Below, one piece after another: positions 1 to 6,325 of a DNA stretch of 12,213 bases (its first letter is position 1; every line of letters begins with the position of its first letter). This DNA is from an uncultured Anaerosacchariphilus sp. Lineage in GTDB: Bacteria > Bacillota > Clostridia > Lachnospirales > Lachnospiraceae. The position numbers were made by a program, and so were the translations under genes. The DNA lies in contig CAKROP010000035.1 of assembly GCA_934373375.1 (NCBI GenBank), positions 1 through 12,213 of the forward strand. Reading direction: 5' to 3'. The notes under the pieces are model-generated. The model was not told the origin of the DNA. It made no database searches and was given only the letters and a program-made list of their open reading frames with translations.

Positions 1-88
1 ATCATGTATAGTATGAGAAAAATTGGAAGTTCTCTGCCTACGGGCTTAGATTTATAAAAATAGACTGGGAAAACAGGAGGGCAAGGTT

Positions 89-1258
89 TTGCTTGAGATT
101 ATGATGAACGATGCGGAATCCGCAGCCAGAATTATCGTGATTGGAGTCGGCGGCGCCGGCAATAACGCGGTGAACCGCATGATAGATGAGCAGATTGCAG
201 GAGTAGAATTTATCGGAGTCAATACGGACAAGCAGGCGCTGCAGTTCTGCAAGGCAGAACGGGCCATCCAGATCGGCGAGAAGCTGACCAAGGGACTGGG
301 CGCCGGAGCCAAGCCGGAGATCGGCGAGAAGGCTGCCGAAGAAAGCATCGAGGAGATTAAGGAAGCTATTCAGGGCGCGGATATGGTGTTCGTGACCTGC
401 GGAATGGGCGGCGGCACCGGTACCGGCGGAGCGCCGGTTATTGCCAGACTGGCCAAGGATATGGGAATTCTGACTGTCGGCGTGGTTACGAAGCCGTTCC
501 GTTTTGAGAATAAAGTACGTATGAAGAATGCGCTGGAAGGTATTCAGAAGCTGAAAGAGAGCGTGGATACCCTGATTGTGATCCCCAATGACAAGCTGCT
601 GGAGATCGTGGATCGCCGTACGACCATGCCGGATGCCCTGAAGAAGGCAGATGAGGTTCTGCAGCAGGCGGTACAGGGAATTACCGACCTGATTAACCTG
701 CCGGCCCTGATTAATCTGGACTTCGCGGATGTACAGACTGTTATGACCGACAAGGGTATTGCACACATCGGTATCGGTTCCGGTAAGGGTGATGACAAGG
801 CCCTGGACGCAGTAAAGCAGGCTGTGGCCAGCCCGCTTCTGGAGACGACCATCGTGGGTGCTTCCCATGTTATTATCAATATTTCCGGAGATATCTCCCT
901 GATGGATGCCAACGACGCCGCAAGCTATGTACAGGAGCTGGCAGGTGATGACGCCAACATTATCTTTGGTGCGATGTACGACGATACATACACCGATGAA
1001 GCTACCATCACCGTCATTGCCACCGGACTGGATGAGAACAGCAGCACCAAGGTTCTGCCGAAGAACAGCAGCTTTGGAAAGATGCCGACCGCTGCGAAGA
1101 CAGGCTTTGAGTCTTCCACCCAGAGTACCGGCACACAGACTTCCGCCGAGCCGCCGGTATTCAAGCCCCTGCCGGGACTGAATATTCCGAAGCGCCCGGA
1201 GAGCAGAGTCCAGGTGGACGAGCTGAAGGTTCCGGAATTCCTGCAGAGACACAAATAA
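89..1258 (+). CDS. ftsZ: Cell division GTPase FtsZ
   Basis: Tubulin-like GTPase that polymerises at midcell into the Z-ring and recruits the divisome; in spore formers it also builds the asymmetric septum. The 389-residue product has the usual length. Visible are the N-terminal nucleotide-binding stretch [10 protein letters not shown] (residues 19-28), the tubulin signature GGGTGTGG (107-114), the NLDFADV T7-loop (209-215) that completes the neighbour's catalytic site, a variable linker (about 318-375) and the conserved C-terminal peptide VPEFLQ (381-386) that docks membrane tethers. The start is TTG at 89: AGGAGG lies at 75-80 with an 8-nt spacer, whereas the ATGs at 101 and 104 are too far from any ribosome binding site. 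The protein then begins MLEI, which fits my recollection of clostridial FtsZ. An intrinsic terminator follows 22 bases after the stop. Its closeness to spoIIGA-sigE matches the conserved Firmicute neighbourhood. Confidence 0.98.
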   Translation: MLEIMMNDAESAARIIVIGVGGAGNNAVNRMIDEQIAGVEFIGVNTDKQALQFCKAERAIQIGEKLTKGLGAGAKPEIGEKAAEESIEEIKEAIQGADMVFVTCGMGGGTGTGGAPVIARLAKDMGILTVGVVTKPFRFENKVRMKNALEGIQKLKESVDTLIVIPNDKLLEIVDRRTTMPDALKKADEVLQQAVQGITDLINLPALINLDFADVQTVMTDKGIAHIGIGSGKGDDKALDAVKQAVASPLLETTIVGASHVIINISGDISLMDANDAASYVQELAGDDANIIFGAMYDDTYTDEATITVIATGLDENSSTKVLPKNSSFGKMPTAAKTGFESSTQSTGTQTSAEPPVFKPLPGLNIPKRPESRVQVDELKVPEFLQRHK

Positions 1259-1280
1259 ACCAAGATGTATGAGAATCAGA

Positions 1281-1311
1281 AAAGCCGTGGCGATTGCTTC
1301 CACGGCTTTTT
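1281..1311 (+). terminator. Intrinsic terminator after ftsZ
   Basis: A perfect 10-bp stem (AAAGCCGTGG at 1281-1290 with CCACGGCTTT at 1300-1309) closes a 9-nt loop and ends in a run of five T (1307-1311). It lies 22 bases past the ftsZ stop and 32 bases before the next start codon. There is no room for a separate promoter between it and that gene, so the downstream gene must depend on read-through or on a promoter inside ftsZ. Confidence 0.85.
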
Positions 1312-1343
1312 CCATGAAGGAAACAGCAAAACGGAGGAGAACG

Positions 1344-2492
1344 ATGAACAGCATTACCATAGAAGAACTGATGAAGCTTCAGCCAGAGACCATCACGGTT
1401 CTGGATGTGCGTCCGGCGGATGAGTACCGGAGAGGAACCTTCGACGGAGCGCTCAGCATGCCCATGAAGGAGATACCGGGGCGTAAAGAAGAGATTCCTA
1501 AGGACAAACCGGTGTATCTGCTCTGCCATACCGGTGAGCGCAGCATGGAGTATGTGGACTATCTGGAGCAGAACGGCTACGACGCCTGGAACGTGGAGGG
1601 CGGTTACCGCGCCTATCTGCGTATGCAGCTGGCCAGTTTTGTGAAGGAAGAAGACGCCCGCAAAGAGAAAACGGCGGAAATCGAGCGCAGCATTATTAAA
1701 AAATTCCGGAAACCTATATGGCGCAAATTCACCCAGGCTATCACGGATTACGATCTGATTCAGCCCGGAGACAAGATTGCGGTCTGCATCTCCGGCGGAA
1801 AGGATTCCATGCTGATGGCCAAGCTCATGCAGGAGCTGCAGCGCCACGGCAAATATCCCTTCGAACTGGTATTCCTGGTGATGAACCCGGGCTACAATGC
1901 GGATAACTGGAAAATCATCCAGGACAACGCCAAGGTACTGGGCATTCCGCTTACTGTCTTCGAGAGCGAGATCTTCGACATCGTGGCCGGTGTGGACCGC
2001 AATCCCTGTTACCTCTGTGCCCGCATGCGCCGGGGTAACCTGTACGCCGAGGCCAAGGCCCTGGGCTGTAATAAGATCGCTCTGGGACATCATTTCGATG
2101 ATGTGGTCGAGACCATCCTGATGGGGATGCTCTACAGCGGCAAGATCGAGACCATGATGCCCAAGCTTCACAGCAAGAATTTCGAGGGCATGGAGCTGAT
2201 CCGCCCCATGTACAAGATCAAGGAAGAGGACATCAAGGCCTGGCGCGACTATCACAAGCTCCATTTCATCCAGTGCGCCTGCCGTTTCACCGAGAACTGC
2301 GCCACCTGCGGCGGCGAGCGGGGCTCCAAGCGCGACGAGATGAAGGAACTGATGAAGCAGTTCCGCGCCACCAGCGACGTCATCGAGTCCAATATCTTCC
2401 AGAGCGTCCACAATATTAACCTGCGGACGGTCATCGGATATCACAAGGATGATGAAGTGTATAACTTCTTAGACGATTACAATGAGCGTTAG
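1344..2492 (+). CDS. Rhodanese-TtcA-type PP-loop ATPase fusion (tRNA thiolation)
   Basis: Predicted cytoplasmic tRNA sulfur-transfer enzyme. Residues 10-100 form a rhodanese domain with the active-site loop CHTGERS (Cys61 would carry the persulfide). Residues 120-382 form a TtcA/TilS-like adenylating domain with the PP-loop SGGKDS (150-155), CYLC (222-225), GHHFDD (249-253 region) and a cysteine cluster CAC (311-313) and CATC (319-322). TtcA proteins use an Fe-S cluster to make 2-thiocytidine in tRNA, and the CxxC pairs fit that; a separate rhodanese or IscS normally supplies sulfur, so the fusion plausibly joins donor and acceptor. The start at ATG 1344 is set by GGAGG at 1333-1337 (6-nt spacer); an in-frame ATG at 1269 sits before the ftsZ terminator and has no ribosome binding site. 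The exact modified base is not provable here. Database labels of TilS or 'ATPase' for such proteins would be less precise. Confidence 0.88.
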   Translation: MNSITIEELMKLQPETITVLDVRPADEYRRGTFDGALSMPMKEIPGRKEEIPKDKPVYLLCHTGERSMEYVDYLEQNGYDAWNVEGGYRAYLRMQLASFVKEEDARKEKTAEIERSIIKKFRKPIWRKFTQAITDYDLIQPGDKIAVCISGGKDSMLMAKLMQELQRHGKYPFELVFLVMNPGYNADNWKIIQDNAKVLGIPLTVFESEIFDIVAGVDRNPCYLCARMRRGNLYAEAKALGCNKIALGHHFDDVVETILMGMLYSGKIETMMPKLHSKNFEGMELIRPMYKIKEEDIKAWRDYHKLHFIQCACRFTENCATCGGERGSKRDEMKELMKQFRATSDVIESNIFQSVHNINLRTVIGYHKDDEVYNFLDDYNER

Positions 2493-2509
2493 AAAAATTT
2501 AATACGTAC

Positions 2510-2697
2510 GAAGATAGAAATATCCCCTCTCACCTGGAACGCATTGTTTTCCTGCTTTCGTTCGCGCGGCTTATTCGCGCCTGACCGCCAAACTCGGCCC
2601 TACGGGCCTCAAACAGTGGCTCCTTCAGGCGCTGCCAGCGCAAACAAAAGCTGTGGAAAACAAGCTAAACCAGGTGAGAGGGGATATTTCTATCTTC
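2510..2697. repeat. 188-bp intergenic element with 28-bp perfect inverted arms
   Basis: The arms 2510-2537 and 2670-2697 are exact reverse complements over 28 bases. Inside them a second stem pairs 2544-2552 (TTGTTTTCC) with 2655-2663, continued by GCTTT 2554-2558 with AAAGC 2647-2651. The core holds further hairpins: GCGCG 2564-2568 with CGCGC 2576-2580, GGCCC 2596-2600 with GGGCC 2604-2608, and GCGCTG/CAGCGC across 2629-2641; GCCTGA 2579-2584 can also pair with TCAGGC 2625-2630. No convincing ORF lies inside. It could be a MITE or other palindromic intergenic repeat, a structured RNA, or a bidirectional block to transcription after the thiolation gene. Which of these it is cannot be told from one copy. 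Confidence 0.75.
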
Positions 2698-2736
2698 TGC
2701 TTATTGAAAGACGATAGGAATTTTACATGAGGAATT

Positions 2737-2753
2737 TTTCTATCTTCGTCCGT
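2737..2753. repeat. Extra partial copy of the inverted-arm end
   Basis: TTTCTATCTTCGTCCGT at 2737-2753 matches the reverse complement of 2504-2520 at 16 of 17 bases. It repeats, in direct orientation, the 11 bases TTTCTATCTTC that end the right arm at 2687-2697. The left arm could therefore pair with either copy. It may be a relic of a second element or part of an alternative fold. Confidence 0.5.
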
Positions 2754-2759
2754 TCATCC

Positions 2760-2776
2760 TGTCGAATCCTGTCCAA
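2760..2776 (+). promoter_or_regulatory. Tandem Spo0A boxes upstream of spoIIGA
   Basis: TGTCGAA at 2760-2766 equals the classical 0A box, and TGTCCAA at 2770-2776 differs by one base. Both sit in a 10-bp tandem repeat (TCCTGTCGAA, TCCTGTCCAA at 2757-2776), so two Spo0A molecules would bind the same helix face. The pair ends about 54 bp before the -10 box of spoIIGA. Spo0A~P is known to activate spoIIG directly in Bacillus; the same control is inferred here. Confidence 0.65.
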
Positions 2777-2802
2777 TAAATCTATCCCCCATCCCCCACA
2801 TA

Positions 2803-2835
2803 TTTACAAATTTTGCAGCCTGCCTTCCCTATAAT
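2803..2835 (+). promoter_or_regulatory. Sigma-A-type promoter of spoIIGA-sigE with long spacer
   Basis: A perfect TATAAT lies at 2830-2835, 24 bases before the GTG start. The best -35 match is TTTACA at 2803-2808, giving a 21-bp spacer; nothing resembling TTGACA lies at the usual 17 bp. The Bacillus subtilis spoIIG promoter has a similarly stretched 22-bp spacing that makes it dependent on Spo0A~P. The predicted transcription start is near 2842, leaving a leader of about 17 nt. Confidence 0.6.
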
Positions 2836-2858
2836 GAAGAACAGAAAGAAGGTGGGCC

Positions 2859-3749
2859 GTGTACTACACGCTGTACATAGACGTGTTTTTCCTGCAAAAT
2901 CTACTGACGGATTATCTGCTGCTGACAGTGACGGAGCGGATTCTGAAAATCCGGATTCCGGCACTCAGGAGACTTCTTGCAGCAGGAGTCGGAGGTCTGG
3001 CGGTTTGTCTTGTCTACCTGGCAGGAGGACAGAACAGTCTGGCCGGAAAACTAATCCTGTATGGAGCAGCAGCGGCCGGAATGGTCTGCGTAAGTCTCCC
3101 GAAAAACCAGAGAGGCCTGTTTTGGAAAGCTCTGTTCCTGCTGTACCTGAACGGTTTTCTGCTTGGAGGCATCTTCGGATGGCTTCGAAGTGCCTTTGCC
3201 TTTCCGGTATATCCGTTTCTGTTCTTTACGCTGGTAAGTTACGAGCTGCTGAAGCTGACTGCCGGGCTTATATTTCGGCAGCGAGAGCAGGAACGATGCG
3301 TATATTCCGTCACTATCCGGTACCGGGAAAATACCTGCACCGTCCGGGCGCTTCTGGACACAGGCAACAGTCTTCGGGATCCGGTCTTCGGAAAGCCTGT
3401 GAGCATCATCACAGCAGATCTGAAGGCGAAACTCCTGGGCAGCCGGGAGCCGGTTCTGTACCCGATTCCCTATCACAGCGTAGGCCGGAAAAACGGTTTC
3501 CTTCCGGCCTTTTACGCAGATGAACTGGAGCTTACAGGAACGGACGGCGTGTGGATCCACACGGAAAAGCCTTTGCTTGGCATTACCAAAGAACCACTTT
3601 CTTCGACAGAAAATTACAGCATGATTCTGCATCCGGCCCTGTTGGAGCCATGTAGCGCAGAAAATGCGGAAATGAGAGTGGGAGGAAAGAACAAGTATGC
3701 TTATCAAAGTAGCGATTCCAAATCAGGTTCAGTTAAAGCTGATCCCTAA
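2859..3749 (+). CDS. spoIIGA: Sporulation sigma-E processing peptidase SpoIIGA
   Basis: Membrane-embedded aspartic protease of the mother cell that cleaves the pro-sequence from sigma-E after a signal from the forespore. The N-terminal half (about residues 5-138) has five hydrophobic segments. The C-terminal half is the protease domain, with the catalytic motif LLDTGNSL (Asp167) and the family stretch YSMILHP (253-259). At 296 residues it is close to the usual length of about 300. It starts with GTG at 2859, after AAGAAGGTGG (2846-2855); the reading frame opens [11 protein letters not shown], typical of the family N-terminus. The 3' end overlaps sigE by 53 nt, consistent with co-transcription and coupled translation. 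The upstream Spo0A boxes and stretched promoter suggest activation at sporulation onset. Confidence 0.95.
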   Translation: MYYTLYIDVFFLQNLLTDYLLLTVTERILKIRIPALRRLLAAGVGGLAVCLVYLAGGQNSLAGKLILYGAAAAGMVCVSLPKNQRGLFWKALFLLYLNGFLLGGIFGWLRSAFAFPVYPFLFFTLVSYELLKLTAGLIFRQREQERCVYSVTIRYRENTCTVRALLDTGNSLRDPVFGKPVSIITADLKAKLLGSREPVLYPIPYHSVGRKNGFLPAFYADELELTGTDGVWIHTEKPLLGITKEPLSSTENYSMILHPALLEPCSAENAEMRVGGKNKYAYQSSDSKSGSVKADP

Positions 3750-4437
3750 TTTTTCCACCCTGTTTGTGGGAAGGAAAAATGAAATTCACTATATCGGCGG
3801 CGCGGAGGTGCTTCCGGCACCCCTAAATGCAGAGGATGAGGCCCGGGCCATTGCCCGGCTTGGCACGGAGGAGAGCGGTGAAGCACGCTCCCTTCTGATT
3901 GAACACAACCTGCGCCTGGTGGTCTATATCGCAAAAAAATTCGACAACACCGGCGTGGGTGTGGAGGATCTGATTTCCATCGGAACCATTGGACTTATCA
4001 AAGCCATCAACACCTTCAACAGAGGGAAAAATATCAAGCTGGCCACCTACGCCTCCCGCTGTATTGAAAATGAGATCTTGATGTATCTGCGCCGCAACAA
4101 CAAGACCCGCCTGGAGGTTTCCATTGACGAGCCCCTGAATGTGGACTGGGATGGCAATGAGTTATTGCTGTCTGATATTCTGGGAACCGATGAGGACGTC
4201 ATTTACCGTGATATCGAGACAGAGATGGAGCGAAAACTGCTTGACAAGGCCATTCAGACACTGTCTGAACGGGAGCGCACCATCGTGGAGCTTCGTTTTG
4301 GACTGAAAAATCCTCATGGCGAGGAGATGACCCAGAAGGAGGTGGCAGATCTCCTGGGAATCTCACAGTCCTATATTTCCAGACTGGAAAAGAAAATTAT
4401 CCGCCGCCTGAAAAAAGAAATCATGAAATACGAATAA
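3697..4437 (+). CDS. sigE: RNA polymerase sporulation sigma factor pro-sigma-E
   Basis: Early mother-cell sigma factor, made as an inactive membrane-bound precursor and activated by SpoIIGA. Region 2 spans about residues 65-136 ([47 protein letters not shown]) and region 4 with its helix-turn-helix about 185-240 ([20 protein letters not shown]). Aligning IHYIGG (30-35) with VYYIGG of Bacillus subtilis sigma-E places cleavage after His31, so the pro-sequence is about 31 residues; it contains the hydrophobic run VQLKLIP...FSTLFVG and differs strongly from the Bacillus one. The length of 246 residues fits. The start ATG at 3697 follows GGGAGG (3680-3685, 11-nt spacer) inside the spoIIGA reading frame. 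The stop lies 1 bp from the sigG stop on the other strand, with no terminator between. Confidence 0.97.
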   Translation: MLIKVAIPNQVQLKLIPNFSTLFVGRKNEIHYIGGAEVLPAPLNAEDEARAIARLGTEESGEARSLLIEHNLRLVVYIAKKFDNTGVGVEDLISIGTIGLIKAINTFNRGKNIKLATYASRCIENEILMYLRRNNKTRLEVSIDEPLNVDWDGNELLLSDILGTDEDVIYRDIETEMERKLLDKAIQTLSERERTIVELRFGLKNPHGEEMTQKEVADLLGISQSYISRLEKKIIRRLKKEIMKYE

Positions 4438-4438
4438 A

Positions 4439-5218
4439 TTATTGTGCCAGATAATTCTGCATACATTTCAGCGCGTTTTTCTCCAGACGGCTGACCTGGG
4501 CCTGGGAAATGCCGATTTCATCGGCAACTTCCATCTGAGTCTTACCCTGGAAGAAACGGAGCTCAATGATATAATGTTCGCGGTCTGACAGCTTTTTCAT
4601 GGCCTCATTCAGGGAGAGCTCTTCAATCCAGAGCTCTTCCCTGTTTTTTTTATCGCTGATCTGGTCCATCACATAGAGAGTATCGCCGCCCTCGGTGTAG
4701 ACCGGTTCATAGAGACTGACCGGGCTCTGGATAGCGTCCAGGGCAAAGACAATTTCCTCGTCCGGAATCCCGATTTCCGCGGCAATTTCGCTTAAGCATG
4801 GTTCCCTGGCATACTGGCGGGTCAGATTTTCCCTGGCGTAAATAGCCTTGTAGGCCGTATCCCGTAAGGAACGGCTGACCCGGATACTGTTGTTATCCCG
4901 GAGATAACGGCGGATTTCCCCGGCGATCATGGGAACTGCATAAGTGGAAAATTTGACGCCCAGGGTGTTGTCAAAATTGTCGATGGCTTTCATGAGACCG
5001 ATACACCCGATCTGGAACAGGTCGTCCGCATTTTCCGAGCTTCCCGAAAAGCGCTTGATAACGCTCAAAACCAGCCGGAGATTGCCCTTAATATAAAGCT
5101 CCCGGGCGGTGGCGTCGCCCGCTGTAATCCGTTTCCATAAAGCGTCCTTTTCTTCCTGTGTCAGGACAGGCAGCTTCGCTGTATTTACCCCGCAAATTTC
5201 AACCTTATTCAGTGCCAT
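4439..5218 (-). CDS. sigG: RNA polymerase sporulation sigma factor sigma-G
   Basis: Late forespore sigma factor controlling small acid-soluble protein, germination and other forespore genes. Diagnostic N-terminus NKVEICGV (4-11) with KLPVL (15-19); region 2 about residues 40-110 (GNLRLVLSVIKRF, DDLFQIGCIGLMKAIDNFD, VPMIAGEIRRYLRDN), region 3 about 115-185 and region 4 about 205-250 (TQMEVADEIGISQAQVSRLE). The product of 259 residues is full length. The start codon is ATG at 5218 (reading leftwards) with AGGAGG at 5229-5234 and a 10-nt spacer; the open frame runs further upstream only as antisense of the next gene. The gene is convergent with sigE (1 bp apart), unlike the collinear spoIIGA-sigE-sigG order of Bacillus subtilis, so read-through from spoIIG would give antisense rather than sense sigG RNA. 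Confidence 0.97.
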   Translation of the reverse strand: MALNKVEICGVNTAKLPVLTQEEKDALWKRITAGDATARELYIKGNLRLVLSVIKRFSGSSENADDLFQIGCIGLMKAIDNFDNTLGVKFSTYAVPMIAGEIRRYLRDNNSIRVSRSLRDTAYKAIYARENLTRQYAREPCLSEIAAEIGIPDEEIVFALDAIQSPVSLYEPVYTEGGDTLYVMDQISDKKNREELWIEELSLNEAMKKLSDREHYIIELRFFQGKTQMEVADEIGISQAQVSRLEKNALKCMQNYLAQ

Positions 5219-5252
5219 CCGGTATACGCCTCCTGTAAAAATTTGATAATAA

Positions 5253-5282
5253 CAAGATTTCCGAATGGAAATTTTTCTATGC
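5253..5282 (-). promoter_or_regulatory. Candidate sigma-F promoter of sigG
   Basis: Reading leftwards, GCATA (5282-5278) matches the sigma-F -35 pattern GYWTA and is followed, after exactly 15 bases, by GGAAATCTTG (5262-5253), which matches four of the six fixed or semi-fixed positions of the -10 pattern GGNRANANTW as I recall it. The start site would be near 5246, leaving a leader of about 28 nt that contains the AGGAGG. Sigma-F transcription of sigG is known in Bacillus subtilis. No convincing sigma-G autoregulatory site was found. Confidence 0.45.
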
Positions 5283-5364
5283 AGGTTTTCTGAAAATAAA
5301 AAAAATATTAGACCTTGACAAAACAGATTCATTTTTGCAATGTATACAGAGAAAAGTGCAAAGA

Positions 5365-5400
5365 AATAGTGGCTATTGAAGTGAAAAGCTATGCTATGAT
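5365..5400 (+). promoter_or_regulatory. Candidate promoter of the HAD-regulator-amidohydrolase operon
   Basis: TGCTATGAT at 5392-5400 is an extended -10 box (TGNTATNAT form) ending 25 bases before the HAD start codon. There is no good -35 at 17 bp, which is usual for extended -10 promoters or for activated ones. The 13-bp inverted repeat AATAG-TGG-CTATT (5365-5377) covers the -35 position and could be an operator. A TTGACA further upstream (5315-5320) has no matching -10. Confidence 0.4.
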
Positions 5401-5425
5401 TACAGACATGTAAGGGGTAAGTAAA

Positions 5426-6304
5426 ATGAATGTAAAGTGGATTGTAACCGATATGGACGGTACATTGCTGAACAGCAGAGATGAGATTGGAGCGCGCACA
5501 AAGGAGGCGCTGATGGCCTGTCAGAAAAAAGGCATCCGCCTGATTCTGGCCAGTGGCCGCAGCTATGTGCGGCAGATGCCCTACGCCAGGGAGCTGGAGC
5601 TTCTGAAGTACGGTGGCTGTCTCATAGAAAATAACGGATTGACCGTCAACGACCTGACCGAGGGCGGACGCCATAAAAAGACCTGCCTCGTTCAGGCGGA
5701 CGCAGCGCTGCTCTTTCCGATCCTTCAGAACTGGGAGGTGGAAATTCAGTGTTACGAGGACGACGCCATCCATTACTGGATTCCGGATTGGATGCGGCCC
5801 ATTAAGGAGCGGGAGCGTGTTAAAAAAGGATATTCGGAGGATCACCCCATGGTGGCCGGAGCCTGGTCCTGGGTGACCGAGAATATCAATGGTTATCCCA
5901 GACTCATCGAGATTGCGTCCATGGAGGAACTGCCGGACAGCCTGAATAAGATCAATGCCACGGACAATCCGGAGCGGATCAACGAGCTTTACAAAATGCT
6001 GACGGAGGCGTATGCGGACCAATATGAGATCGTCCGGACGGATCCCAGGCTCATCGAGATTGCGCCCAGGGGAATCACCAAGGGACGGACACTGAAGGAG
6101 CTGATGGAACGGGAGGGTATTAAGCCGGAAGAGGTCATTGCGTTCGGAGACGGCGAAAACGATGTGGATATGTTCCGCAGCGTAGCCTATGGTATCGCCA
6201 TGGAAAACGCGGCGGATTATGTGAAGGATCACGCCTTTGCTGTGACTGGCAGCAACAATGAGGACGGCATTGCCCAGGCCCTTGAGAAGTACGGTATTAT
6301 CTGA
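5426..6304 (+). CDS. Cof-type HAD-IIB family phosphatase
   Basis: Cytoplasmic Mg-dependent hydrolase of the haloacid dehalogenase superfamily, type IIB cap; members dephosphorylate sugar phosphates, pyridoxal phosphate or similar small phosphoesters. All four HAD motifs are present: DMDGTLL (nucleophile Asp9, acid/base Asp11), SGR with Ser43, Lys219 in ITKG, and GDGEND (Asp242, Asp246). The cap domain lies between about residues 80 and 200. The 292-residue length is normal. ATG 5426 follows AAGGGG (5412-5417, 8-nt spacer). It is the first gene of the rightward operon and lies 21 bases before the regulator gene, divergent from sigG. The substrate cannot be read from the sequence; its position suggests a phosphorylated intermediate or by-product of the downstream pathway. 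Confidence 0.88.
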   Translation: MNVKWIVTDMDGTLLNSRDEIGARTKEALMACQKKGIRLILASGRSYVRQMPYARELELLKYGGCLIENNGLTVNDLTEGGRHKKTCLVQADAALLFPILQNWEVEIQCYEDDAIHYWIPDWMRPIKERERVKKGYSEDHPMVAGAWSWVTENINGYPRLIEIASMEELPDSLNKINATDNPERINELYKMLTEAYADQYEIVRTDPRLIEIAPRGITKGRTLKELMEREGIKPEEVIAFGDGENDVDMFRSVAYGIAMENAADYVKDHAFAVTGSNNEDGIAQALEKYGII

Positions 6305-6325
6305 GAAAGAAAGGCGGCGGAGCAC

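Noticed and set aside
1..57. Short open frame ending TAA at 55-57, possibly the tail of an upstream gene, and a TATAGT at 7-12 resembling a -10 box
   Set aside because: Only 18 codons are visible, with no recognisable motif, and a -35 box would lie outside the window. Neither can be supported.
1269..1343. Upstream ATG adding 25 residues to the rhodanese-TtcA protein
   Set aside because: The extension runs through the ftsZ terminator and has no ribosome binding site; ATG 1344 has GGAGG and starts at the rhodanese domain.
38..2444. Long minus-strand open frames opposite ftsZ and the thiolation gene (about 440 and 427 residues)
   Set aside because: They are shadows of strongly conserved plus-strand genes, have no recognisable domain and no ribosome binding site.
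2813..3523. Plus-strand 236-residue open frame overlapping spoIIGA
   Set aside because: Wrong frame over a clear SpoIIGA, with low-complexity Arg/Ser/Gly-rich content and no domain.
5315..5320. TTGACA as -35 of the HAD operon
   Set aside because: No -10-like hexamer lies 16-18 bp downstream; the extended -10 at 5392-5400 is a better candidate.
5382..5395. TGAAAAGCTATGCT as a CcpA catabolite-response site
   Set aside because: It lacks the central CG and the symmetric half of the cre consensus.
5219..6325. Leftward extension of the sigG reading frame far upstream, to a 628-residue product
   Set aside because: The extra part is antisense to a complete HAD phosphatase. The diagnostic NKVEICGV start of sigma-G and its AGGAGG place the start at 5218.
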